A stretch of 64,000 bases of DNA from Petunia secreta (Eukaryota > Streptophyta > Magnoliopsida > Solanales > Solanaceae): assembly GCA_029990175.1 (NCBI GenBank), contig JARKIP010000028.1, forward strand, positions 12,402,501-12,466,500, written 5' to 3'. Position 1 is the first letter of the stretch, and each line of letters begins with the position of its first letter. The notes beneath the pieces are model-generated. The model worked only from the letters and a program-made list of their open reading frames with translations. It was not told the DNA's origin and did not search any database. Below are positions 12,285 through 23,340 of the stretch, piece after piece. The position numbers were made by a program, and so were the translations under genes.

Positions 12285-12296
12285 TGGTATCAAAGC
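12285..12296 (+). promoter_or_regulatory. Primer binding site, initiator tRNA-Met type
   Basis: TGGTATCAAAGC differs by one base from the common plant copia primer site TGGTATCAGAGC, which pairs with the 3' end of initiator tRNA-Met. It abuts the LTR end. Confidence 0.85.
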
Positions 12297-12451
12297 AGCA
12301 AATCAGATAATCTGAGTGATCAACAGTCTTGATCGATCATTCTTCTTCCTGGAACTACTCTGCTTTTTTCATTTTCTGCATTCTGCAATTATGTTTCTGC
12401 GATCTTGATTTCTCTTTCTTGAAACTTTTTCCTTTGCTTCTGCTGTCAATA

Positions 12452-12915
12452 ATGGCTCATGTTAACAATCAACAACCTACAAACACTGGTACTCAACAGT
12501 CAAATGGGGTAGATCATAATCACCCTTATACCTGTAGTCTAATGATGTTAGTAGGATTTCATTAATTTCTGTTCAGTTAACTGGTTTTGAGAATTATTCT
12601 ATCTAGAGTAGATCAATGAGAATTGCATTGTTAGGTCGCAATAAAATTGGTTTAGTTGATAGTACTTGTAAGAAGGATATGTATCCTGATGATCTGAAAC
12701 CCAAATGGGAAAGATGCAATACAATTGTCTTATCTTGGTTGATAAATTCTATGGCTAATAGTCTTCTTGGTGGCATAGTGTGTGCATCTAGTGCAAAAGT
12801 GGTTTGGGATGATCTGCATGAAAGATTTGAATAAGGTTAACGATTCAAGAACCTTCAATCTTCATAAAGAAATATCTACACTTAGTCAAGGTCTAAACTC
12901 AGTCACAGTTTAATC
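12452..12915 (+). pseudogene. Copia gag N-terminal fragment
   Basis: The ATG at 12452 opens MAHVNNQQPTNTGTQQ and the frame closes after 37 codons at 12565. In-family sequence then continues in another frame: RIALLGRNKIGLVDSTCKKD from about 12619, PKWERCNTIVLSWLINSM, then VVWDDLHERFE, ended by a stop near 12834; more gag-like sequence (FNLHKEISTLSQGL) follows one more shift downstream. These are the usual motifs of the UBN2/DUF4219-type gag of plant copia elements. At least two frame breaks and truncation at 12915 make it non-functional. Confidence 0.82.
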
Positions 12916-13195
12916 ATGCAATGTTTGACATGCAGATTGAAAATATAATCATGTCATGTCAAACATTCATTGAACATTAATCAACCAATTGGTCAATCAA
13001 CTACTTCGTCTTGCTACTAATGTTGTATAAGCTTTTTATGCAATTCTAGACAAGATTAGAACAACAAAATGAAATGATGTTAATTGAGATGATTCGATTC
13101 ACATACAATGATAGAAGGTATCAAAAGAGTCAAAGTAAAACTGAAATCACATATAACTAAAAGGACGTACAAATCGGAATGGAATATTTAGTACC
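12916..13195 (+). repeat. Duplicated block X, left copy
   Basis: Matches 28648-28985 ('gattgaaaatataatcatgt', 'attaatcaaccaattggtca', 'tatgcaattctagaca', 'aaaaggacgtacaaa') with substitutions and small deletions. In this copy an 11-bp perfect inverted repeat, TGTTTGACATG (12922-12932) and CATGTCAAACA (12955-12965), is preserved. No gene is recognised. Confidence 0.85.
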
Positions 13196-13745
13196 AACTG
13201 TATGGGCCTAAATCAGTTTTAGGATTACAAATCGAATTTCGATTTGAATATAAGCAAATCTTCGTATCAAAGTTGAATAAATGCACGAAATAGATGTAAA
13301 TACGGAAAAATAACTTGATTTCAATATATGATTGTCAGTACAAATTTGGGTAGAGTTTCAGTATATATTTCTGGATCCGTACAATGTAAAATGAAGTGCT
13401 ATTTATAGATACAAGGTGTTATCCCACGTCCTCCACTATTTGTTCATGGCCAACCCACGTCTGGAGCATTTATGGGTGGAGTTAATGGGCAAGATAGTGG
13501 GCTGAAGAAGTGGGCTGCAAAGCCGTTTGAGCCGATGGGAGTTACCGAGGTGCGAAATAATGACCTCGGTGGCAATGCCCCGCTGCTTGACCGAGGTGGC
13601 TGTCACCGAAGCTCAGCTTACGGCTTGCCTTCGGTGGCGACCTCGGTGCCTGGCTTCGGCGATCCATTCATTTGCTTCGGTCTCTGGCTTGCTGATCACG
13701 CCCAACTACGCCCTATAAAAGGGACTAAGCGGTCGCGGCAAATAT
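13196..13745 (-). repeat. Putative LTR-like promoter segment with ACCGAGG motifs
   Basis: No credible coding frame. On the minus strand a TATA-like CTATAAATAG (about 13398-13408) lies downstream of a G/C-richer segment (13540-13690) that holds many short ACCGAGGT / ACCTCGGT / ACCGAAG inverted motifs. On the plus strand CTATAAAAGGG is near 13711. The design resembles U3 regions of plant gypsy LTRs, but I cannot define the termini. Confidence 0.35.
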
Positions 13746-15017
13746 AGCTCGGTATTTAAAGTCCCAAGGTCGAATTCCACAGAGAACACTCGTAATTCAG
13801 TCGTTAATCTAACTAATTTATCTAATCAACCAACTTCAAGAGTTTATATTTTAATGATGGTTTTAAAATAGAAACTAAATAACAATAAGGTAAATAGCAA
13901 AATAATAAAAAGTAATCAAGCAAGGATATTAAAAGCCTAGAATTGATTTACACCGACTCCTACCTATGTGATTGACTAATGAATCAACGAATTCAACTTG
14001 GTTCTTCCTATTGAACACTTGCTCCAAATTCACAACTAACCACTTCCGTGCACTAGCTATGACTTTCACTAACTAATCTTCCAATTAATTAATGAAGATG
14101 ATTAGAACTACAAGTATGGTTCACAATTGGGCTCGGTGGTCACAACTCACCCTATTGACAACCTAAGTAATTCCTTGGTTTTAGGTTGAAATATTGCTAA
14201 GCATTTAACCCTAACTCGTAAATTTATTCCTAAACGCACAAGGATAAAGGGAGCAATCAATTGGGGGCCCTTCCAATCAATTAGCAAACAAAACGTAAAT
14301 ACTTAGATAGGAAGAATAATCAAGTTTCATTCATCAAAATCAATTAATCAATTCACATAGTATTGGAGTGGTTCAATCAACCCTAGAATGGGTAATTTAG
14401 CCACTCATGGTCATAAAAAACAAATCAAGAATGATCATGAATGAATAAACTACAAAGGAGAAGAAATAATGGAAGAAAGAACTCTTAATCTTCAAGTCTT
14501 TAATCCCACGCCTCCTTGTGTGTTCCTTGCCTCCAAGAGTCCAAAGTACTTCCACAATGGTGGTCTTGCTCTCCAAAGTCAAGATGTGGGCTGAAAATAG
14601 GTTATAAAACCTTTTATACCTCGTGTGAAACTCGTGGACAAGTTTGCCCCTCGCCACTTTTCGCCAGAAAATTTGCCTCATGGCTGGATCATGGCCTTAC
14701 GATGCCTGGGCCATGCACTTGCGAAATTCTGCTTTCAACTTCATGGCTGAATCATGGCTTTACGATGGCTGGGCCGTGACATTTCGTCTTCAAATTCCTT
14801 TCATGGCTAATCCACGGCCTTGGCACCTTACAACGCTGTAAATTAACTTCATTTTGCTCCAAATCATCAAGCTTTAACACTTTTTCATGTTACTTGATTC
14901 CTACACATTCAAACACCCAATATAAGCATAAAATACTATTGTTCACGCTAAAATAATCCACAAAAGCACCAAAATATGATGTAACTAATACTAAAATATA
15001 TGCATTTTTAGCCTAAC
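13746..15017. repeat. Unclassified interspersed repeat
   Basis: No protein domain is recognised. The start ('tcccaaggtcgaattccaca') and the end ('tatatgcatttttagcctaa') look like a dispersed plant repeat seated inside the surrounding gypsy-like sequence. It contains an imperfect direct repeat at 14676-14716 and 14741-14780 (tcatggctg-atcatggc-ttacgatg-ctgggcc). Short frames here are not convincing genes. Confidence 0.35.
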
Positions 15018-15479
15018 ATCACTTGCCGATGTGTGTTCGGTCGTTATCGATTTGCATGACCGGGGCGAATCATTGCGGGTCGATTTTTAACCAATACAGA
15101 TAGTCCCCCCACCCCTCGGTCACTTACCGAAGTCATCGAGGAGTGGAGTGAAGTTTAGCGGGAAAATGACGTGGCTTGATCTTATCCAAGCGTTTCAGAT
15201 TTTTGTCAACGGTTTGCGTCCCATCAGGTCATTCCTTATTGACACGTGTCACATATCCGTTGGCTTCACAAACGGTCACGCCGTAATTTTTGTCTTCCCA
15301 ACGTTACAATGATGATGAGAGCCCCACCACTTGGTTCTTCCATACCTATAAATAGTTGCTTACCAAGCCTTTCATCCCACTTTCATCTTGAGCGATTAAC
15401 AGTGCCAAAAAAAAAAAAAAAGAACTTTCACACTTCCTTTGATCTCATCTCAAGAAAGCTTCAATCTCAAACCATTACC
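15018..15479 (+). promoter_or_regulatory. Promoter and 5' leader of the gypsy-related ORF
   Basis: A TATA box TATAAATAG lies at 15347-15355, 125 bp before the ATG at 15480, and a CACGTG-containing 'gacacgtgtca' near 15241. A run of 15 A at 15406-15420 sits in the leader. It looks like a Pol II promoter belonging to the retroelement gene that follows. Confidence 0.55.
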
Positions 15480-16641
15480 ATGTCTACCACTCAATCTAGG
15501 CAGGATTCGAGTGATTCAGGTGAGAGGGTACGAGCTCCGCTCTTGGCTGCAGCCACTGCTAGTGGCGACGTCGCCGCTGCTGCGCCGGCGGTCCCAACGA
15601 CTGCGGCGGAAGGTGGAGAGGTGACGTCTAGTGTTGGGTGCCTGAAGCGCCATAAGGCTAGGGCTAGGCGCGACCTGGCAGTGGAGGTGGAAGACGCTGA
15701 TTTGGGAGATGAGGATGACGTCATGCTTGATGACGTCATGGTAGGTAGTATCAGTGGCGTCATCCACAGAGATGGTGATGACGGAGGTGATGATGAAGGT
15801 GATGATGCCGAGGGCGATGATCCCGTGGGAGAGACCGAGGGCGGGAACATAGCCGAGGGGGGATCTTCGGGACCGGTGATTCCCCTCGAGCAAGAGCTCG
15901 AACCTCACCAAATAATCCCTTCTCATTTCGACAACGGCAAGGACCTTAAGCTGTAAGTTCAATCAGCCGACCAGGAAGAGAAGAACAAAAATATTCCCGT
16001 GAACACAACACCGACCCGTATAACACAAGCTCACATTGAGCGGGTTCGGAGGGAGTGCAACTTTGGGCCCGAGGTGAAAGTGGTCATACCTGATCCGACA
16101 AGCAGAGTTTGCCACCATATCGAGGGACTTTCTTTCGCTTACACCTATTCTTTCACCCTCGGCTTCTCCCTCCCGGTGCACAAAGTTATTGACGACTTTT
16201 GCCGGGCCTACAACTTATGCTTGGCTCAATTAGGCCCCGACGTTTGGAGGATCGTCCAGTGTATGGACTGGTTAAGTACAAAGGCCGGGGTGAGCTTCAC
16301 TTTTCAGCATCTCATTTCACTTTACTACCCTTATTTCCATAAGGCCGGGGTCGTGGCCTTGAACAACCGAACCTGGAGTAATCGTTATATCTTGCTGGAG
16401 ACTAGCGTTTTATCTACCGAACCTGATTTCTCCGAACGGTGGAATAACACACGTAAGTACTCTTTCATTTGTATTTCATTCCTCGGTGACTATTCATGTT
16501 AGCTGACCTCGTTTCTTTGTTATCTCTTTAGCCAACAAGGTCGACATCGTACTCCCTGAAGGTTTGACTGAATGGGTAAGAGCAATGACCGGGGCTCGTT
16601 TACTCCCCGAAAGGACTTGGATGAAGATGGCTGCCGATTTT
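15480..16641 (+). pseudogene. Two-exon gypsy-related ORF (PF04195-like domain), truncated
   Basis: The ATG at 15480 (MSTTQSRQDSSDSGERV) opens an Ala-rich then very acidic N-terminal region (DGDDGGDDEGDDAEGDD around 15770). A TAA at 15954-15956 breaks the frame, which then continues unbroken to a splice donor: exon 1 ends at 16452 (GTAAGT), intron 16453-16531 (79 bp, ending TTTAG), exon 2 from 16532. The domain after the stop (ITQAHIERVRREC, then FTLGFSLPVHKVIDDFCRAY and LAQLGPDVWRIV) resembles the plant 'putative gypsy type transposon' family, Pfam PF04195, found in ORFs of Tat-like elements; exon 2 has EWVRAMTGARLLPERTW. The frame is cut at about 16641, where block Z' begins. Function is unknown. 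The single nonsense codon and the truncation make it non-functional. Confidence 0.7.
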
Positions 16642-17640
16642 GTTGCAATTAGTGGACTATAATTTGGTATGGATCAAATTATCCAACTACTCCTAGTCCA
16701 CCTATGAGAATTAACGAGCCAAAACTCTCCGTCACAAGACAATGGAAAGATCTATGGTTTCTAGTGAATATTACTTATTCCGTCTTCTACAAAAGAACTT
16801 TTAATCAGCAAAACCAATATCTTCTCTACTACCCTCATGGGTTTCGCACGATAAAAACATTGTCTATATAAAACTTCTTTATGGTGGTCGGTGGAGCCTT
16901 AATATTTTCCAACGGAGATAGAGGAACTCTATAATCAACATTAGGCCAGTCGATCGTTGAGCTATTTTGAGGTTATACGACTCTAGGTAGGCATGTAGGA
17001 CCAACAACAATAGTATATCCAGTATAATCTCGCAATGTAGTGTCTAAGGAGGGTGACGTGTTACCTTATCCCTACCTCGAGTGAGGTAGAGAGACTGTTT
17101 CGGAAAAGCCCTCGACTAAGAATCTATGTAGGCCTTTAAGTATATAGGTTTGGTTGAATTAGAAGAAAAAAACAGAGAAGAGTTTTGAAGTTGAAGGTGA
17201 AAAATAATACTTGAAAACTGAGAAGTAATATTTGAAAATTAAAATAGTATTTAGACATGCATTTCATTTTATTTTTTTTTTAAAGTTAAAGTTCTTCGAG
17301 TAGAAAAAATTCTCCAGAAAACTTATTAGTTTTCAATTCTAAAAAATCATTCTACTATATAATTAAACAAAGTTTTGAATTTATTTTTGGAAAAAGAATA
17401 AAAATTCTATGGACAAACGGCTCCTATGAATCTTTGATGATTTGGAGCCTAGCTTTTCTACCGGGCTGTTGGAGCTATTTATTTCCGAAAATAAGATTGA
17501 AGGCAAGGATTACACTTTGATATAAATTGAGAAATTTATTGTTTTCTTGTATAACCAGAAGTGGTAGAAGAATAGCGCGACTAGTATTGTCATCAGTTGA
17601 CGTGGTTGTTACGGTGTATCTAGCAATTCATATACCGCCG
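16639..17640 (+). repeat. Duplicated block Z, left copy
   Basis: Collinear with 31877-32884 ('gttgcaattagtggactata', 'cctatgagaattaacgagcc', 'tctactaccctcatgggttt', 'ggacaaacggctcctatgaa') up to 'gcgactagtatt' near 17576-17590; beyond that the right copy is interrupted by the GC-rich repeat and the array. The left edge is fused to retroelement exon 2 within a shared 'ttttgttgcaattag', a microhomology-type junction. No gene is seen; it contains one SINE copy. Confidence 0.85.
17011..17130 (+). mobile_element. Au-like SINE fragment (copy in Z')
   Basis: Contains 'ccaacaacaatagtatatcc', 'gtgacgtgttaccttatccc', 'tacctcgagtgaggtagaga' and 'gactgtttcgg', followed by 'ccctcg'. This order is what I recall for Au-type SINE copies in Solanaceae. 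The same element is at 32252-32370 in the second copy, so it predates the duplication. Ends are approximate. Confidence 0.5.
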
Positions 17641-17679
17641 TCTAAATTCTAAATTGAATATATCATATCATATCATATA

Positions 17680-18904
17680 TCATACTATTCTAAAAGAGTC
17701 AATCCCTTAAGTAAAAAAGTAAGTGACCATTTTGCCCTTCAATTAAATACTACTACTTATACTTTTTATACTAAAAAGTTAATTTAACTTTAAATAAAAA
17801 GTCATGAATTATTTGGTATAAAAGTAATATTATCCATAAATGGGTTCAATATTTTTATAATCCTTTCAACTTCCAATAATAAACTTTTGAAGTCTTACAA
17901 ATTGCCAACTATGAACCAATGCAAAGCCGGATGATAAACCAACTCTACCTCAATAGGAGTTCTTATTGAGAAGTATGTATCCATTGCTTTTCATAATAGT
18001 AACTTTGTAGAACTCCCTAAGACAATAAATATGTATTCTTTCATGAGTAATCAATCCATTAACCAAATTTATTACTAGCCTCTTCGTTGGTATAAAACTT
18101 ACAGAATGTTAGCAGCTGTAATTTAATATATTCTAATCCAATTAATAGAAGTGTGAAGGGAAGCACAAAGGGTGCCATATCAAACTATATAAAGGCAAGA
18201 AAGAGTGCTCATTTCCCTTAAGATCACTCGTTAGCATATCATCTTTAATCTTTCAAACTGAAAGTTGGAGAAGTGTTTAGCAGCACTGCCCTCGAACTCC
18301 ACAGATGTACTAACTACTATCGGCGGATTTCAATACGTTCATCGTAGGATTTATCTATCTTCTTGGTGAAGTTTATTAGGCGAAGAAGACATGTCATATT
18401 TTGTTCTTCTTGCTAGAGGAAGCCATTAACATTAGTATTTTGAAGGCAACAAATATGTAGATTTTACTGTACGTCTACAAAAATTTGAGAGAATTTCATT
18501 TTCTACCGCGAAGTTTTGATTCTCTCTCTCAAATATTATCCATGTACATTTAATCAATTAATTTACTTTATATGCAGAAAATATTGATCTATCTTTTAGT
18601 TACTTTTTGTTGTCAAGGTATTTGTTATTTCTTGAAAATTTAGCAAGGATATACTTCATCCTAACAAGTAAATTTTAGGAAATATAGGGCTTGTCAGAAG
18701 ATAAGTGGTCTTACTAACAATAACTGACAAATTTTGTTAAAAACAAAATAATTTTTAAGAAGCTAAAACAAAAACTTATGGTGTTCCAAGCATGGAATTT
18801 TTTTTTTTCATAATAAATTTGATATGAAGTATAAAATATATATTTTCTTTCCGTTTTATACTCAATGATAAAGGCACACGCGCAAAGCGCGTGCCCAAGA
18901 CTAG
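17680..18904 (+). mobile_element. Helitron-like unit 1 (non-autonomous)
   Basis: Starts TCATACTATTCTAAAAG after an A and ends CACGCGC-AAA-GCGCGTG (hairpin, 18877-18893), 7 nt, then CTAG (18901-18904) followed by T. TC at the 5' end, a hairpin 6-10 nt before CTRR at the 3' end, and insertion between A and T are the hallmarks of Helitrons. About 1.2 kb with no helicase or Rep coding, so it is non-autonomous. Homology is strongest at the ends. Confidence 0.65.
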
Positions 18905-20771
18905 TTATATTAAAAGTGAGAACTCCTTAAGTGTAAGTTAGATTACTAAAATACCATTAAATTTTAAGTGAGCGACTATTTTACCCTTCACGAAACTCTA
19001 CTCCTAAAATGTTTTAATGCCACAAGGTTTTCATTACTAAGAACTAAAGAGTCTCACGTCCAAGTTCAATTTGAACTTTTTGTTTGCTTTCTCAAAATTC
19101 TGTAGTAATGAACTGTATACAAATTTTATTATATCATCCGTTGAAGAAACTCATGAAACACCAACTTAAATTGCTAATAAATTGTATGTTATTTACGGGA
19201 GGAAATTATTATTAGTACTCCTAATATCTATAAGTATTACTATTGTAAAGCTTAATATCTTTCAATTTCATATACTCTAACAAGGTTTATTTTCTTCCAC
19301 TTTCCCTTTTTCCTCACAATTATTGATGAGAGTTAGCAGAGGAGATCGTGATGCTTTATGGGTAACTTTTCTGAAGGTAAAGTCATTTTGTCCTTTGTTC
19401 TTTACTATGAGTATCTACAATTTTGAAATATATCTCTAAGCATCCCTATTATGAAGCTTGCTTTCTTCCAATTTCATTTACTATAATAGGGATAATTATT
19501 TTCCAATTTCACCTACTCTCACAATAATTATTCCGACTTTGGCAGAGGAAATAGCGATTATGGGGATGATTTATGGGAAACTTTTTGGAAGGTAAATTCA
19601 GTTTGCTCTTTTTTCTTCCTGTGATTATTCACAACTTTTGAAATATGTCTGCTAATTTAGAGAGAAATATTATGTACATACATTATCGCTCGGCTCAATA
19701 AACCACTATGCAAGCAAAGAATGAATCAAAGTGCTATAAACACTACTAACAGATGTAAATAGTTATCCTACAAGTTAATCTAATCATAGGAATTCTCTAT
19801 TAGGCTTTCGAAGTGCCTTAAGTGGTGAAATAAAAATGGATTAAATAAAAGTTGGTAAATCGACTCACAGTTAAAAATAAAAAGAAATAGGATCATTCAT
19901 GTATTTGTCCAGCTTCTACAGATTAAACACTTCTCCTTTCCATAACTTCATGTCTTCTAATATTCCACGCATATATCACATTTTAAGAGATAGCTTTTGC
20001 AATTTCTTTACTTTTTTCATACGAAGCACCAACAATTATTTGTAGAAAATACAATACTATATTATATTCAATCCAAATCTACACCTACGCATCTCCACTA
20101 TATGAATTAAATAAATTCATGTCGATAACATCATCACCTAAAATATCAAGCAGTGGCATACGCAGAAGTTTTGTAGTGGTGTCGAATTTAAAGAAGCGAA
20201 CAAAAGAATAAATCACTATAAATGAATTCAAGTTTTTAATTAGTTTTGATTGTGGCTTAATAAGTTTCACTATAAATGAATTCAAGTTTTTAATTAGTTT
20301 TGATTGTGGCTTAATAAGTTTTAGGTTTAGGTTTAGTTGGTAGTCTTTATGTAGGAATATTATAGTAAACATAGCCAATTAAGCTTAAAAAATGAAATTA
20401 AAAACTATCACTTATGGGGTTTGATCTCCAAACCTCAAACTCAAATTAGAAGGGGTTCACCAGCTTGCCTGCTTATTCTTTTATTACATTGGCTTCATCC
20501 TTTTACATATAACCAGATTTTCTGTTTTTGCTTATTACTTATTTAGCAAATATTTTTGATTCAGTGGTGTCAAATGACACCGGTATGTTAGGTGCAAATC
20601 CCCCTGATATCAAGGATACATCAACATATCGCTGTAATATCCCTCAAATTTATCTTGTACTTGAAAACTTCATAGTTTTAGTTGCTCATCATACTACATT
20701 TTATCTTTTATTTATACTGTTTTACACTATATTGTATGGTACACACGTGCAACGCACGTGTTCAAAACTAG
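18905..20771 (+). mobile_element. Helitron-like unit 2 (non-autonomous)
   Basis: Begins immediately after the CTAG of unit 1 with TTATATTAAAAGTGAGAA, followed by a 'gattactaaaatacc' block shared with units 3 and 4. It ends with hairpin ACACGTGC-AAC-GCACGTGT (20743-20761), then CTAG at 20768-20771. Inside, an imperfect repeat of the 'ggcagaggaaatagcgat...ttatgggaaactttt' type occurs near 19335-19375 and again near 19540-19590. A 54-bp tandem duplication lies at 20214. No coding frame of interest. Confidence 0.65.
20214..20321 (+). repeat. 54-bp tandem duplication
   Basis: The unit starting CACTATAAATGAATTC is repeated twice without a gap (20214-20267, 20268-20321), identical by eye, inside Helitron-like unit 2. 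Confidence 0.9.
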
Positions 20772-22469
20772 TTATCATAAAAGTGAGAATCCCTTAGTGC
20801 AAAATTATATTACTAAAATACCCCTATAAAATATTGAAAACCTATTTTGCCCTCACCTAATAGCACCCCCATTTAATTATTCTAATTTTAACATGAAAAA
20901 ATTTAAATAACCTTTTTAACCATAAAATATAATTTAATGAATCTTATGAACACAAGAAATGGAATCAAGCAACACAAACGACGCAAAGCTTACAAAGCTG
21001 ACGTTTCAAGAACTGAAGAGATCGTCTCTTCGTTACAATCTCATACTAATAAATTTGAGTTGGCACCAATTACATTAAATATATTCATGATCTTGGTCAG
21101 TTTTTATACAATTTTTTTTTCTCGGTGCAATTTTTATCATCACTCTCCTCAAACAAGAGGTAACAATTTTTCTGTTCTAAATTTGTAGTTAATTCATAAA
21201 ATACTTTTTTATGAACAAATATGCTCTATATTTGGGACTTTACAAATCTCTACTCATCATTTCTTCCTTTCCCTTCAATAGTATGCTTAGAAAATGCGAA
21301 TGAATGCGATTATGTAAGTTTTTTTCGTAGAATAGTCTTACACTTTCTCTCAAAAATTTTCAAATCGTGTCCTTGGATGAGGCGGAACAATTTAGAAAAA
21401 CCACTATTATTGGTAACTCTTTATTGGAATTTGTGAATTATTTTTTAACATATACTTATGATTTTTTTTGGTAATTAGGGAACCCGCAGCCTCTACGCTT
21501 TAGGTGCGTTCTGGGTAAATCCCACTCTTACAATAACTCGCAAATCATACAGAAAAATTAAACCGCACTACGCTATCATTAATTTTAGTCTTGTAATATT
21601 TAGAAGTAGCTTGTGTTTGTAACGAGAAAATATTTTATTTCTTTCTTTTGGCAGGTCAAATTTTCGTGAGAGGTCGGCTGCAATGTGACTAATGGACATT
21701 GTCCTGACAATAAGGTAAACTTTCTGCTAATAATTTGTAGAGCTGATGTCCAAAGCTCAGAAATTTTTAATCATCACACTTGTGGAAGGGTGACTTTTCA
21801 TTTATGGATCATAGTTTTTATTTATAGTGATTGAATTTGAGATCAATATGTTCGCTTTCTCCTCTAATTTTATAATTTGATTAAGTTTCTCAAGTTGGAG
21901 ATCAAACCTAAAATATTACTCCTGCCAAGAAAGTCATTATCCTTACTTTTGAAAGAAGATAATCCATTTTCTAAAGATTTTGACACACCAAACATGAGTA
22001 AATTGAGAAATATTTTTATCAATTTTCTTAATTCGATGTCACCCAATGGACGCTTAATTTTTGTCTTGGTTGGTTTGTATCTAATGCATACAATATATGT
22101 TAATAAGTTAGTTTGAACGCAAAAGTGATTATAGTACATTTTAAGGAGGTTTGTGAATACTAAAGAAATTTAATTTACAGTCTTATATACATTATATTAT
22201 ATGTATATGTGTTGTTTAGATCTACCACCTTTTTATGTAATTCATTCTTTAGAGGATTTAACGTAATATCAAGTATATTATGCAAACTACTCTGAATATA
22301 AAATGCTACTATTATAACATTTCCAACATTTATTACTTTTTGGATTGCTCACTTCCGTTCTTTTATTTTTGTAACTCAAATATACTATCCTGTGAAATTT
22401 AAGTTAATTTTTTTAAACTCATATACTCATTGATTTGGATTCACGCGCTTTGCGCGCGTCCAAAACTAG
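20772..22469 (+). mobile_element. Helitron-like unit 3 (non-autonomous)
   Basis: Starts TTATCATAAAAGTGAGAATC directly after the CTAG of unit 2 and shares 'ttactaaaatacccc' with its neighbours. The 3' hairpin is CGCGC-TTT-GCGCG (around 22444-22456), then CTAG at 22466-22469. No helicase is encoded. Several short frames inside (for example 20937-21188) have no recognisable domain. Confidence 0.65.
21476..21585 (+). repeat. SINE-like dispersed repeat fragment
   Basis: 'agggaacccgcagcctctac' and 'taggtgcgttctgggtaaat' followed by 'actcgcaaatcatacag' resemble a short interspersed sequence I recall from many Solanaceae loci. No family name can be given with confidence; it lies inside Helitron-like unit 3. 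Confidence 0.35.
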
Positions 22470-23340
22470 TCATTATAAAAGTGAAAATCTCCTAGTGTAA
22501 TGTCAGATTACTGAAATACCCTTAAAAATAGTAAATTCCCATTTTGACCTTTGCCTAATAGTAAAATTATCTCCTATTAAGACCTTTGCCTAATAGTAAA
22601 ATTATCTCCTATTAAATGTTTAGTGTCAGCCTAATACAATTAATAAATATGATGAAATAATTACTCCTAATAAAGACAACAAAAAAGAAAAATAAAAGCA
22701 ACATTTGAAGGAGGAGAAGCATCACCCGTTCAAATGGCCACAAATGTTAAACATGTTCAGGTAGCGAGCCTCTAAGCCTAAAATTTATTGTGAAATGTAT
22801 ATTAAATCTTAACAGAAACATCTATTATACCCCACAATCAAGGACCACTCTTATACATTTCTCTTTAACAAAAAGGTAAACAAATATTGTAAAAATCACA
22901 GAAAAGCAAAATAAACATTAGTAATTAATACAAATAAAAGAGCTTCCTGGTTAGGACCGCATAAGTAAATGAATTATGTGATTAGGCTTCTCAAACTGAA
23001 AGGTATAACATAAGTTTCACGGCATTATATACGAATGACCATATGTAACCGCAACTGTCTGTTTATTGTCTTGGATTTTCTTTCATATTCTAGCAATATT
23101 GCATTAACTCTACAAATGCATAAATGTACGCGCTCAATCTGCAATCATTTCAATTTTTTCTCTGATCTTATGTTATCGAGCATTTTTACCATTTCTCTCA
23201 AAATATGGAGACTTAATTAGAGGTGTTACATCATAAAATAAGAAGAGTGCTCACGCCTTGGCAGAATTATGCATTTTGATGTGGTGGTTGAAAACATGTA
23301 CTCTTAATCGCCTATAATACTATGGCTTCTTGAAAAAAAT
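22470..23340 (+). mobile_element. Helitron-like unit 4, 5' part; 3' end not found
   Basis: Begins TCATTATAAAAGTGAAAATC right after the CTAG of unit 3, so here the canonical TC start is kept, with 'gattactgaaataccc' following. I find no hairpin plus CTAG on the plus strand before the NHL gene, so the right limit is arbitrary and the unit may be truncated. Confidence 0.45.
22546..22615 (+). repeat. 35-bp perfect tandem duplication
   Basis: The unit starting GACCTTTGCCTAATAG occurs at 22546-22580 and 22581-22615, identical, near the 5' end of Helitron-like unit 4. Confidence 0.92.

Larger units (their letters stand above)
12059..12915 (+). mobile_element. 5' end of a Ty1/copia retrotransposon, truncated
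   Basis: A short 5' LTR, a primer binding site and the N-terminal part of a copia gag follow each other. At about 12915 the element stops abruptly and duplicated block X' begins, so most of gag, all of pol and the 3' LTR are missing. Confidence 0.85.

Noticed and set aside
12329..12565. 78-codon frame beginning MIDHSSSW as a secreted protein
   Set aside because: It is the T-rich leader of the copia element read in frame with the gag start at 12452; the hydrophobic part is not a credible signal peptide.
15491..15962. Minus-strand frames opposite the acidic ORF
   Set aside because: They mirror the GAT/GAG-rich coding strand (Ser/Pro-rich antisense) and have no domain support.
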